Assembly (NCBI GenBank): GCA_003641695.1
Contig: QNBL01000071.1
Span: 1-9,865, forward strand
Reading direction: 5' to 3'
DNA: 9,865 nt
Source: Spirochaetota bacterium
GTDB taxonomy: Bacteria; Spirochaetota; Spirochaetia; B11-G9
Below the pieces are notes generated by a model, which was not told the DNA's origin, searched no databases, and saw nothing but the letters and a program-made list of their open reading frames with translations. Every line of letters starts with the position of its first letter. Within the stretch, counting starts at the first letter, position 1. Both the position numbers and the translations under genes were made by a program. Of this stretch, positions 1 to 6,067 are shown in pieces.

Positions 1-104
1 GGGGTCGGCGCAATGATTGATATTTTTTCTCCGCAGATCTTGTTCAGAAGGGTGCTTTTTCCGGCAGAGGGCCTGCCCATGATGGATATAAAGGATGATT
101 TCAT
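1..104 (-). CDS. era: GTPase Era, N-terminal fragment (runs off left edge)
   Basis: Reading the minus strand from the ATG at 104-102 gives 34 codons before the window ends. They contain the G1/P-loop GRPSAGKSTLLN (about residues 10-21) followed by KICGEKISIIAPTP. This matches Era, where the P-loop is normally GRPNVGKSTLLN and is followed by a GQKISI-type segment leading to switch I. Era is an essential GTPase that binds the 3' end of 16S rRNA and helps mature the 30S subunit. The Ser-Ala in place of Asn-Val in the P-loop resembles what I recall of spirochaetal Era proteins. No Shine-Dalgarno sequence precedes the ATG; see the promoter entry, which puts transcription start on or next to the start codon. 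Only the N-terminus is visible, so another Era/EngA-type GTPase cannot be fully excluded. Confidence 0.8.
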   Translation of the reverse strand, partial: MKSSFISIMGRPSAGKSTLLNKICGEKISIIAPT

Positions 105-110
105 ACTTTT

Positions 111-138
111 ATTGTATTAAAATATCGGTATATATCAA
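111..138 (-). promoter_or_regulatory. Predicted sigma-70-type promoter of era
   Basis: On the minus strand TTGATA (138-133) and TACAAT (116-111) each match the -35 and -10 consensus at 5 of 6 positions and are 16 bp apart. Only six bases lie between the -10 element and the era ATG, so the transcript would begin on or next to the start codon. Confidence 0.5.
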
Positions 139-171
139 GAGCAGCCGGATTAATATACTTTTCTTTCCACG

Positions 172-200
172 TTTAAATATGTATACTTTATTTTTATAAT
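172..200 (+). promoter_or_regulatory. Predicted sigma-70-type promoter of clpP
   Basis: TTTAAA (172-177, 4 of 6) and a perfect TATAAT (195-200) are separated by 17 bp. Transcription would start near 207, giving a leader of about 19 nt that contains the ribosome binding site GGAGAG (215-220), five bases before the ATG at 226. Confidence 0.55.
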
Positions 201-225
201 AAAATAATAACAGCGGAGAGAACAT

Positions 226-822
226 ATGTCGAGCGATAATGACAAAGAAGAAAAGAAAGGGAAGAACGGGGACGGATCATTTGACTTTACCGAGAAAATG
301 ATGGAGACGAGGACGATCCTTCTGTCCGGTGAAGTAAATAAGGAGCTCGCAGAGAAAGTAATCCGCCAGCTTCTTCTTCTTGAAGCAGCCGGTGATGATC
401 CGATCAAGGTGTTTATTGATTCTCCCGGAGGTGATGTTGATGCCGGGTTTGCCATCTTTGACATGATGAGATTTGTAAAACCCGATGTATACACCGTGGG
501 TATGGGGCTGGTAGCCAGCGCCGGAGCTCTTATCCTTCTTGCATCCCCTAAAGCGTTGCGGTTGGGGCTTCCCAACTCTCATTACCTTATCCATCAGCCT
601 TTAAGCGGTATCCGTGGAGTAGCCACAGAAATAGAGATTCATGCCAAGGAGCTTGAAAAACTCAGAATCAAACTCAACAAACTGATAAGTGAAGAAACCG
701 GTCAGGATCTTTCAAAGGTTGAGAAAGATACGGACAGGGATTACTGGATGAATGCATCCGAAGCTTTTTCCTACGGCCTGATTTCCAGGGTTATTTCTGA
801 AAGAAAGGAGCTGAATTCCTAA
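226..822 (+). CDS. clpP: ATP-dependent Clp protease proteolytic subunit (ClpP family)
   Basis: A protein of 198 aa, the normal ClpP length. ClpP forms a double-heptamer cytoplasmic barrel that degrades proteins unfolded by a ClpX- or ClpA/C-type ATPase. The catalytic triad is visible: Ser98 in GLVASAGA, His123 in YLIHQPLSG and Asp172 in DTDRDYWM. These are the same relative positions as in E. coli ClpP. The substrate-binding segment FIDSPGGDVDAGFAIFDMM (64-82) is well kept. The usual Met after the nucleophile (ASMGA) is Ala here, and the first 20 residues are a charged, Lys/Asp-rich extension without a propeptide signature. The start has a good ribosome binding site (GGAGAG, 5-nt spacing). 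Neither clpX nor tig is adjacent, so it may be a second ClpP paralogue, as many bacteria have two. It is divergent from era. Confidence 0.9.
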   Translation: MSSDNDKEEKKGKNGDGSFDFTEKMMETRTILLSGEVNKELAEKVIRQLLLLEAAGDDPIKVFIDSPGGDVDAGFAIFDMMRFVKPDVYTVGMGLVASAGALILLASPKALRLGLPNSHYLIHQPLSGIRGVATEIEIHAKELEKLRIKLNKLISEETGQDLSKVEKDTDRDYWMNASEAFSYGLISRVISERKELNS

Positions 823-874
823 ATAGTTCCGGAATCCATGAATCATCAGAGAGAGTTTTTAAGTATTCATTATT

Positions 875-1924
875 ATGAAACACTTATTAACTCTCTTTTT
901 TCTTTTATCGGTATTTTTCACCATGTGCCGGTGTTCTCTTCCTTTTCTAGACGGAACGGAAGAAGTTCTGACCATTCTTTCCTACAATGTGCAGAACATA
1001 TTTGATGCAGTTGACAATGGAACTGAGTATCATGAGTACGACCCTTCGGAAGGTGACTGGGATGAACTTCTCTATCACCAGCGTCTGCTCAATCTTTCAG
1101 AGGTCATAAAAGCTTCGGTAAAAGGAGGGCCGGATATCATTGCGCTCCAGGAGGTTGAGAACCTTCATGTCGTTGAAGACCTTGTGTCACAGTACCTCAA
1201 GGGGATGGGGTATGAAGATCTGTGTGTAACTGCAAAAGAGGATTCTGCGGTACAGATTGGATTTATAAGCAGGATACCCTTTGATTCGGTGATAATTCAT
1301 GATCTTTTTACCGAAGATTATAAGAGTATCCGGCCTGCTCTTGAGGTGAAACTGGTTCTGGGGACCGAATCCCTCTACATATTTAATAATCATTGGAAAT
1401 CCCGGCTTGGCGGAGCATTGAATACCGAAGAACAGAGGATTATGTCAGCACAAATTATCAGGAACAGAATGGATAGTATCGTGAAATCCGAAAAGGATGC
1501 AAAGATAGTTGTTCTTGGTGATTTTAACGAAAACCATGATGAATATATAAGAGCCGGTAAAACGTACACAACTGCGCTGTACCCTGATACTGAGTATACA
1601 GGGACAGAATGCCCAGAAAGCGTATTACTGGTAACAGGGAATAAAAATATGAAAGTATCCGGAGCCTTGTATGAGCCCTGGTTCCAGTACCGTGCGGAGG
1701 CGGAAGAAGGCTCCTATTACTTTAACGGTAGCTGGGAGACTTTGGACCATTGCTTAATAGGAAATAATTTGTGGTCGGAATCGGGGGTTCATTACAGTTC
1801 TTTTGGTGTAGTAACGCTTCCCTTTATTCTATCCCGGGAAGGGACTCCACTGTTCTGGAACAAAGTAAAGGGGACAGGATACTCAGATCACCTGCCCCTT
1901 CTCCTTACACTGTGCAAAGATTAA
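875..1924 (+). CDS. Endonuclease/exonuclease/phosphatase-fold protein, predicted exported
   Basis: A protein of 349 aa with an N-terminal hydrophobic signal (residues 3-17) ending in TMCRC; Cys18 or Cys20 could be a relaxed, spirochaete-style lipidation site. The rest carries the ordered motifs of the metal-dependent EEP fold: Asn38 in LSYNVQN, Glu93 in IIALQEVEN, His173 in FNNHWKSR, Asp216/Asn218 in VVLGDFNEN, Asp291-His292 in ETLDHCL, and Ser337-Asp338-His339 near the C-terminus. All acid/base and Mg2+ residues are present, so it is probably an active phosphodiesterase or nuclease acting outside the cytoplasmic membrane. The substrate (DNA, RNA or a lipid phosphate) cannot be told from sequence. 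The ATG at 875 has only a weak, distant purine run (GAGAG near 851), so initiation may depend on clpP readthrough; the gap to clpP is 52 bp with no convincing terminator. Confidence 0.82.
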   Translation: MKHLLTLFFLLSVFFTMCRCSLPFLDGTEEVLTILSYNVQNIFDAVDNGTEYHEYDPSEGDWDELLYHQRLLNLSEVIKASVKGGPDIIALQEVENLHVVEDLVSQYLKGMGYEDLCVTAKEDSAVQIGFISRIPFDSVIIHDLFTEDYKSIRPALEVKLVLGTESLYIFNNHWKSRLGGALNTEEQRIMSAQIIRNRMDSIVKSEKDAKIVVLGDFNENHDEYIRAGKTYTTALYPDTEYTGTECPESVLLVTGNKNMKVSGALYEPWFQYRAEAEEGSYYFNGSWETLDHCLIGNNLWSESGVHYSSFGVVTLPFILSREGTPLFWNKVKGTGYSDHLPLLLTLCKD

Positions 1925-1944
1925 GAATGCTTATGATTCTTTTT
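1923..1944 (+). terminator. Weak intrinsic terminator candidate between convergent genes
   Basis: AAGAAT (1923-1928) pairs with ATTCTT (1936-1941) around a 7-nt loop, and the T run goes on to 1944. The stem holds only one G-C pair, so it is weak. It overlaps the last codons of rex on the other strand. It could end transcripts from the EEP gene. Confidence 0.3.
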
Positions 1945-2590
1945 CAGAATCCCTGTCTATGTTTATTTCCTGAGTACTGATCTGGTAAAACAGGTGTTCC
2001 AGCTCCAGGGCTATATTAACGTTTTGGATTTCACAGGTTGATTCACACTGATATTTGCTGCACTTGAGTTCAACGGGAGCAAAATTCAGTACCCCTCTGA
2101 TACCTGCTTCTACCATCATATCAAGAACTCTTGATGCTTCCGAATCGGGAACTGCAATAACTCCTACTTTTATATTGTTTTCCCTAATGAACTCCTGGAG
2201 CTTGTCCATGCCGAAAACCGGAACCTTGGTCGGATTATTGACTTTTTCCGGAAACTGGTCAAAACCTGCCACTATGTTCAGGTCATCGGTAGAAAAACCG
2301 TTATACTCCATGAGTGCAGTTCCTATTCTTCCGCATCCGACAACTATTACATTTTGCTGCTCACTGCCGCCGAGAATACGGTCAAATTCTTCCACCAGCA
2401 TATCAATGTTATAGCCGCCCCGTTTGTTCCCGGATAAGTGCAGTATGGAAAAGTCTTTTCGAACCAGAGCAGGAGTAACACCAATCGCATCGCCAAGGTT
2501 GTTTGAGAAAACCTTTTCAAAACCAAGAGCTTTTAATTTGTGAATCAAGCGCTTATATTTGGTTAATCTTAGTATAAAATCTTTGTTCAT
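1931..2590 (-). CDS. rex: Redox-sensing transcriptional repressor Rex
   Basis: A protein of 219 aa with the Rex layout. A winged-helix DNA-binding domain (about 8-65; VRKDFS at 43-48, then RGGYNID at 57-63) is followed by a Rossmann domain with the NAD(H)-binding GCGRIG (85-90), the acid segment AGFD (108-111) and the family signature VLNFAPVEL (167-175). Rex binds DNA when NADH is low and releases it when NADH/NAD+ rises. Two departures are visible. The usual SYFG-type sequence after the recognition helix is SILH, suggesting altered operator preference. The segment after LNFAPVEL carries three cysteines (Cys177, Cys182, Cys186; C-x4-C-x3-C) in an insertion of about five residues relative to the B. 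subtilis protein as I recall it. Start: ATG with GAGAG seven bases upstream. It is divergent from the formate dehydrogenase operon, its probable target. Confidence 0.92.
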   Translation of the reverse strand: MNKDFILRLTKYKRLIHKLKALGFEKVFSNNLGDAIGVTPALVRKDFSILHLSGNKRGGYNIDMLVEEFDRILGGSEQQNVIVVGCGRIGTALMEYNGFSTDDLNIVAGFDQFPEKVNNPTKVPVFGMDKLQEFIRENNIKVGVIAVPDSEASRVLDMMVEAGIRGVLNFAPVELKCSKYQCESTCEIQNVNIALELEHLFYQISTQEINIDRDSEKES

Positions 2591-2623
2591 TGCTTAACTC
2601 TCTTTTTTTCTTTCCTAATTGCT

Positions 2624-2641
2624 TTGTGATAACAACAACAT
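2624..2641. promoter_or_regulatory. Possible partial Rex half-site in the rex leader
   Basis: TTGTGA (2624-2629) is a perfect Rex half-site of the TTGTGA-N6-TCACAA type, but the other half (CAACAT) matches at only 3 of 6 positions. It lies just downstream of the predicted rex transcription start (near 2638), a position suited to autoregulation. With one good half only, it may be chance. Confidence 0.25.
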
Positions 2642-2644
2642 CCC

Positions 2645-2673
2645 ATTATAATTCATAAATTGAGGAATGTAAA
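2645..2673 (-). promoter_or_regulatory. Predicted sigma-70-type promoter of rex
   Basis: On the minus strand TTTACA (2673-2668, 5 of 6) and a perfect TATAAT (2650-2645) are spaced by 17 bp. Transcription would start near 2638 and give a leader of about 48 nt ending in GAGAG, seven bases before the rex ATG. Confidence 0.55.
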
Positions 2674-2793
2674 TCATTTTATTGATTATATTCAGGAATT
2701 ATTCACCTCTTGGAGGCGAATAGGAGCTGTATAATGAAGAAATTTTAACAATATTATTGACAAAGTTTTTATAATAAAATAAAGACATAAATA

Positions 2794-2811
2794 TCGTTAT
2801 TTGAATAACGT
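2794..2811. promoter_or_regulatory. Candidate Rex operator (near-perfect 16-bp dyad)
   Basis: CGTTATTTGAATAACG (2795-2810) is an inverted repeat broken only at the two central bases. The core GTTA-N6-TAAC has exactly the spacing of the Rex consensus TTGTTAA-N4-TTAACAA. The outermost bases differ (TC..GT instead of TT..AA). The centre allows almost no hairpin loop, so a protein-binding site is more likely than an RNA structure. It lies in the rex-operon divergent region, about 75-90 bp upstream of the predicted main start. Confidence 0.5.
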
Positions 2812-2848
2812 AAAAGCGCAAGGGAACTTAAGGTTTTGTACCATATTT

Positions 2849-2865
2849 TATTGGAAAAACCAATA
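2849..2865. promoter_or_regulatory. Inverted repeat overlapping the operon -35 element
   Basis: TATTGG (2849-2854) and CCAATA (2860-2865) form a perfect 6-bp inverted repeat around AAAAA. It covers the -35 hexamer TTGGAA (2851-2856) of the operon promoter, the classic place for a repressor site. Its spacing does not fit Rex, so another regulator, or no regulator, is possible. Confidence 0.4.
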
Positions 2866-2879
2866 GGGCATGGTATAAT
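2851..2879 (+). promoter_or_regulatory. Predicted main promoter of the formate dehydrogenase operon
   Basis: TTGGAA (2851-2856, 4 of 6), a 17-bp spacer and a perfect TATAAT (2874-2879) preceded by an extended -10 TGG (2871-2873). Transcription would start near 2886, leaving a leader of about 28 nt that contains the strong ribosome binding site AGAGGAGG (2902-2909). Confidence 0.65.
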
Positions 2880-2913
2880 CCTTGAGATTTCCTGCAGTTA
2901 TAGAGGAGGCACA

Positions 2914-3402
2914 ATGCACATACATATTCCTGATAATCCCCAATACAGAGAGCTTAAAGAATACATCGAAAAAGAGAAGGGTAAGAAAGGACCTCTTATC
3001 AAGGTTCTTCATAAAGCACAGGATATATTCGGGTATCTCCCCAAAGAGGTTCAGTACTTTGTTGCCAGGGAGCTTAATGTAAATTTGAGCGATGTCTATG
3101 GGGTTGTTACCTTTTATAACTTCTTTTCGACTACTCCCAAGGGTAAAAACGAGATTAATGTTTGTCTCGGTACTGCCTGTTATGTCAGGGGCGCGGACAA
3201 GGTCCTTTCCATGTTAGAGGAAGAACTGAGCATAGTTAATGGGGAGACAACAGAGGACAACCTTTTTACGCTGAACACGGCCCGTTGTTTTGGTGCATGC
3301 GGTCTTGCTCCTGCGGTAATGATAAATGAAGAAGTCTATGGGCACGTAGACAGGAAAAAGATAAAAACAATGCTTGCAGAATATAAAAGTAAAGAGGAGT
3401 AA
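2914..3402 (+). CDS. nuoE: NuoE/HydC-like [2Fe-2S] subunit (first copy)
   Basis: A protein of 162 aa of the 24-kDa NADH dehydrogenase / HydC / HndA family. A helical N-terminal half (residues 10-70, with YLPKEVQ and DVYGVVTFYNFF) precedes a thioredoxin-like ferredoxin domain. The four [2Fe-2S] ligands are all present: Cys84 and Cys89 (VCLGTACYVRG), then Cys125 and Cys129 (ARCFGACGLAPA). It should pass electrons between the FMN of a NuoF-type partner and the rest of the complex. I chose the ATG at 2914 because AGAGGAGG lies four bases before it. An in-frame TTG at 2836 would put the promoter inside the gene and add residues unlike the family. It is the first gene of the operon and is followed after 10 bp by the HydD-like gene. 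Confidence 0.93.
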   Translation: MHIHIPDNPQYRELKEYIEKEKGKKGPLIKVLHKAQDIFGYLPKEVQYFVARELNVNLSDVYGVVTFYNFFSTTPKGKNEINVCLGTACYVRGADKVLSMLEEELSIVNGETTEDNLFTLNTARCFGACGLAPAVMINEEVYGHVDRKKIKTMLAEYKSKEE

Positions 3403-3412
3403 GGGGTCCGTA

Positions 3413-3778
3413 ATGAATTTAGATGAACTCAGAAAACTAAGAGAAAAAGGGCAGCGCGAAATGATGCAGCGTTCCGATAAAGCACAATACAGGATCGTTG
3501 TGGGGATGGGGACTTCAGGTATTGCAGCAGGCGCAAGGGAAGTTTTAAGAACATTTATCGAAGAGGTAAATTCAAGAAATATTAAAGATGTTGTAGTTAT
3601 GCAGACAGGTGAAAAGGGATACAGCTCCAAGGAGCCGGTGGTAGAAGTCTTTACTCATGAGGAAAAAGAACCAGTGGTTTACGGGAATATTAATCCGGAA
3701 AAGGCTCAAAGAATTGTAACCGAGCACATTGTCGGCGGTGTTATAGTAGAAGATTATCAGGTGATATTTGGAGATTAG
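3413..3778 (+). CDS. HndB/HydD-like thioredoxin-fold ferredoxin homologue without cysteines
   Basis: A protein of 121 aa. VVGMGTSGIAAGAREVL (29-45), TGEKGYSSKEPVVEV (65-79) and VVYGNINPEKAQRIVTEHIV (88-107) follow the HndB/NuoF-N-terminus-like family closely. In that family the first motif has Cys where Ser35 stands (GTCGIAAGA), and the second has TGC-x-G-x-C-x2-EP. Here those cysteines are Glu67 and Ser71, and the whole protein has no cysteine, so it cannot hold a [2Fe-2S] cluster. The Acetobacterium woodii bifurcating hydrogenase has a comparable small subunit, HydD, reported without cofactor; a structural role is the natural inference. The start at 3413 has AGGGG (3402-3406) six bases upstream, overlapping the stop of the preceding gene. 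It sits between the nuoE-like and nuoF-like genes, as in hydC-hydD-hydB order. Confidence 0.85.
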   Translation: MNLDELRKLREKGQREMMQRSDKAQYRIVVGMGTSGIAAGAREVLRTFIEEVNSRNIKDVVVMQTGEKGYSSKEPVVEVFTHEEKEPVVYGNINPEKAQRIVTEHIVGGVIVEDYQVIFGD

Positions 3779-3786
3779 GGGGAAGT

Positions 3787-5586
3787 ATGGCTGGCGTTCC
3801 AAAATTAGATGTGCTTATTTGCGGCGGGGCTTCCTGCATCTCAAATCATTCACATGACATAAAAGATAAAATCCACGAAGAACTTAAAAAGAAAGGAATT
3901 GAGGATGATGTCAGGGTAATAGAAACCGGCTGCATGGGGCCGTGTGAGCTTGGTCCGGTTATGCTGGTGTACCCTGATAAGGTTTTTTATCAGAGGCTTA
4001 AACCGGAAGATATAGGAAACATTGTAGAGAACCATTTTATTAAAGGGCGTCCTGTTGCGGAAAAGGTCCTCGTATCTGAGACTACCAGGGCAATTATAGA
4101 GAAAGAACAGGAGGATGCTGATTTTTTCAAGAAGCAGACAAAGATTGTCCTTTCCAACTGCGGCAGGATTGATCCTGAAAATATTGAAGAATACATTACC
4201 GAGAACGGATATGCGGCAATCGGACAGATTCTCACATCCTCAAATCCCGATGATGTGGTAGAAACAATCAAGAAATCGGGATTGAGAGGCAGAGGCGGCG
4301 GCGGATTCCCCACCGGCCGCAAGTGGGAATTTGTAAAAAATGCGGAGAATGATCAGAAATATGTTGTCTGCAACGCAGACGAGGGGGATCCGGGTGCTTT
4401 TATGGACCGGTCGGTTCTTGAGGGGGATCCTCACTGTATCATCGAAGGAATGAGTATTGCTGCCTATGCTGTAGGAGCGAACAAAGGATATGTTTACATC
4501 CGTGCAGAGTATCCTCTGGCTATAACCCGTCTTGAGCATGCTTTGGAACAGGCCCGGGAGTATGGGTTTCTGGGGGAGAATATATTTGAAACAGGATTTT
4601 CCTTCGATATTGAGATTAGAATAGGAGCCGGAGCTTTTGTCTGCGGTGAGGAAACAGCGCTGATTTCATCAATAGAAGGAGGACGCGGAAACCCGCGGCC
4701 GAGACCCCCTTTTCCTGCTATTTCAGGACTTTGGGGCAAGCCTACTCTCTTAAACAATGTCGAAACCTACGCTAATATCCGGCATATAATTCTTAACGGG
4801 TGGGAATGGTTTTCATCAATCGGTACTGAAACCAGTAAAGGGACCAAGGTTTTTGCTCTTTCAGGGAAAATAAAGAATACCGGTCTGATAGAGGTTCCCA
4901 TGGGAACAACGCTTCGGGAGTTGATCTTCGATATCGGAGGCGGTGTACCTGACGGGAAGAAATTCAAGGCTGTTCAGCTTGGAGGTCCTTCAGGAGGATG
5001 TGTGCCTGAAGAGTATCTTGATACTCCTATAGATTACGAAACCCTTATAGAACTTGGAGCCATGATGGGTTCCGGCGGGGTAATTGTAATGGATGAAGAT
5101 ACCTGTATGGTTAATACTGCCAGGTTCTTCCTCGATTTTACCAAAAGCGAATCATGCGGTAAGTGTGTTCCCTGCCGTGTCGGCCTTGTAAAGCTTTACG
5201 ATATGCTGGACAAGATTGTTAAGGGGAACGGAGAGCTTGAGGATCTGGAAAAGCTGGAGAGTCTCTGCCATTCGGTTAAAAAGACTTCTCTCTGCGGACT
5301 GGGCCAGACTGCTCCGAATCCCGTTTTATCAACGCTGAAATATTTTAAGGATGAGTATGTGGAACATATCCAGGATCATAAATGCCGGGCAAAGGTATGT
5401 GCGGATCTGGTAACCTATACGATTATCCCCGAAGCGTGCAGAAGCTGCGGTATCTGTGCGAAGAACTGCCCGGTTGATTGTATAACAGGCTCAAAGGGTG
5501 TTCCGTATGTAATAAATCAGGATGTCTGTATAAGCTGCGGAACCTGTTACGATGTTTGCCCCTTTGATTCAATAATAAAAGAGTAA
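3787..5586 (+). CDS. nuoF: NuoF/HydB-like flavoprotein subunit with extra Fe-S domains
   Basis: A protein of 599 aa with the full HydB/HndC layout. The N-terminal thioredoxin-like [2Fe-2S] domain has Cys12, Cys17, Cys49 and Cys53. The FMN loop GRGGGGFPTGRKW (168-180), the segment CNADEGDPGAFMDRS (195-209) and the NADH-binding GAGAFVCGEETAL (280-292) follow. The N3-type [4Fe-4S] ligands are Cys457, Cys460 and Cys463 (ESCGKCVPC) plus Cys503. The C-terminal 2x[4Fe-4S] ferredoxin domain has Cys551/554/557/561 and Cys581/584/587/591. An extra His531/Cys533/Cys538 group before it may bind a metal. GDPGAFMDRS and the C-terminal ferredoxin domain are typical of HydB of electron-bifurcating hydrogenases rather than complex I NuoF. 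It should exchange electrons between NAD(P)(H), its FMN and the Fe-S chain. The gap to the gene before is 8 bp, with a G-rich ribosome binding site (near 3778-3785). Confidence 0.95.
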   Translation: MAGVPKLDVLICGGASCISNHSHDIKDKIHEELKKKGIEDDVRVIETGCMGPCELGPVMLVYPDKVFYQRLKPEDIGNIVENHFIKGRPVAEKVLVSETTRAIIEKEQEDADFFKKQTKIVLSNCGRIDPENIEEYITENGYAAIGQILTSSNPDDVVETIKKSGLRGRGGGGFPTGRKWEFVKNAENDQKYVVCNADEGDPGAFMDRSVLEGDPHCIIEGMSIAAYAVGANKGYVYIRAEYPLAITRLEHALEQAREYGFLGENIFETGFSFDIEIRIGAGAFVCGEETALISSIEGGRGNPRPRPPFPAISGLWGKPTLLNNVETYANIRHIILNGWEWFSSIGTETSKGTKVFALSGKIKNTGLIEVPMGTTLRELIFDIGGGVPDGKKFKAVQLGGPSGGCVPEEYLDTPIDYETLIELGAMMGSGGVIVMDEDTCMVNTARFFLDFTKSESCGKCVPCRVGLVKLYDMLDKIVKGNGELEDLEKLESLCHSVKKTSLCGLGQTAPNPVLSTLKYFKDEYVEHIQDHKCRAKVCADLVTYTIIPEACRSCGICAKNCPVDCITGSKGVPYVINQDVCISCGTCYDVCPFDSIIKE

Positions 5587-5605
5587 AAGAGGCTTGAAAA
5601 AGAAT

Positions 5606-6067
5606 ATGAGTACAGAAGATATCCTTAAGGGGTATGAGGCAAAAGAGGAAAATCTGCTATACATCCTTCATGACATCCAGGATTCCGCAAAAGAGCATAA
5701 TCTGACGGATTCTGATCTGAAGAAGGTTGCTGATTTTCTTGGACTCCCTGTTTCGAGGGTAAACGGTGTTACGGGGTTTTACTCCATGTTTTCCAAACGC
5801 CCCCGGGGGAAATACATAATAAGGTTATGTCAGTCTCCGCCGTGCTACATTAAAGGTTCTGTGAATATATATGAAAAGATAAAGGAATATTTGAATATCT
5901 CAGAAAATGAGACGACAGATGACCGTTTGTTTACACTGGAATTCTCCAGCTGTCTGGGTGTGTGCGGATTAGCGCCGGCAGCTATGATAAATGATGATGT
6001 TTACGGAAATCTGACAGAACAAAGTATTATTGAAATTTTAAACAAATATCAAAATCTGGAGGAATAG
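5606..6067 (+). CDS. nuoE: NuoE-like [2Fe-2S] subunit (second copy)
   Basis: A protein of 153 aa, a second and clearly divergent member of the 24-kDa NuoE family. The helical half includes LLYILHDIQDSA, VADFLGLPVSRVNGVTGFYSMF (41-62) and PRGKY. The [2Fe-2S] ligands are complete: Cys75 and Cys80 (LCQSPPC), Cys116 and Cys120 (SSCLGVCGLAPA). The start is uncertain. ATG at 5606 is used here, 13 nt after AGAGG (5588-5592), a long spacing. An in-frame TTG at 5594 would add four residues (MKKN) but lies only one base from the same AGAGG. It follows the nuoF-like gene by 19 bp and its stop codon directly abuts the formate dehydrogenase start, which suggests tight coupling. It probably pairs with the second NuoF or feeds the formate dehydrogenase arm. 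Confidence 0.9.
   Translation: MSTEDILKGYEAKEENLLYILHDIQDSAKEHNLTDSDLKKVADFLGLPVSRVNGVTGFYSMFSKRPRGKYIIRLCQSPPCYIKGSVNIYEKIKEYLNISENETTDDRLFTLEFSSCLGVCGLAPAAMINDDVYGNLTEQSIIEILNKYQNLEE

Larger units (their letters stand above)
2591..2913. other. Regulatory region between rex and the formate dehydrogenase operon
   Basis: This 323-bp gene-free, AT-rich region separates two divergent units. From left to right it holds the rex leader and promoter; a weakly supported plus-strand element set (TTAACA at 2745-2750 with TATAAT at 2770-2775, spacing 19, plus an isolated perfect TTGACA at 2757-2762); the Rex-operator-like dyad at 2794-2811; a second dyad at 2849-2865; and the main operon promoter and ribosome binding site. 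I see no tRNA, small RNA or riboswitch structure. Confidence 0.7.

Noticed and set aside
150..575. Minus-strand open frame across the era-clpP gap and clpP
   Set aside because: It opposes the well-supported clpP frame and has low-complexity Ser/Phe-rich content typical of an antisense shadow.
2706..2716. Small hairpin CCTC-TTG-GAGG in the rex-operon gap
   Set aside because: The stem has only four pairs and is not tied to a gene start or T run.
2722..2748. Tiny leader ORF (MKKF, ATG at 2734) with AGGAG seven bases upstream
   Set aside because: Four codons with a purine run arise easily by chance in AT-rich DNA, and no attenuator structure follows it.
2836..2913. In-frame TTG start 26 codons upstream of the first nuoE-like gene
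   Set aside because: The stretch contains the dyad, -35/-10 elements and the strong ribosome binding site AGAGGAGG for the ATG at 2914; the extra residues do not resemble the family.
3374..3412. Upstream in-frame start for the HydD-like gene inside the end of the first nuoE-like gene
   Set aside because: The ATG at 3413 has AGGGG at good spacing and the family N-terminus begins there; the extension overlaps the previous gene without support.
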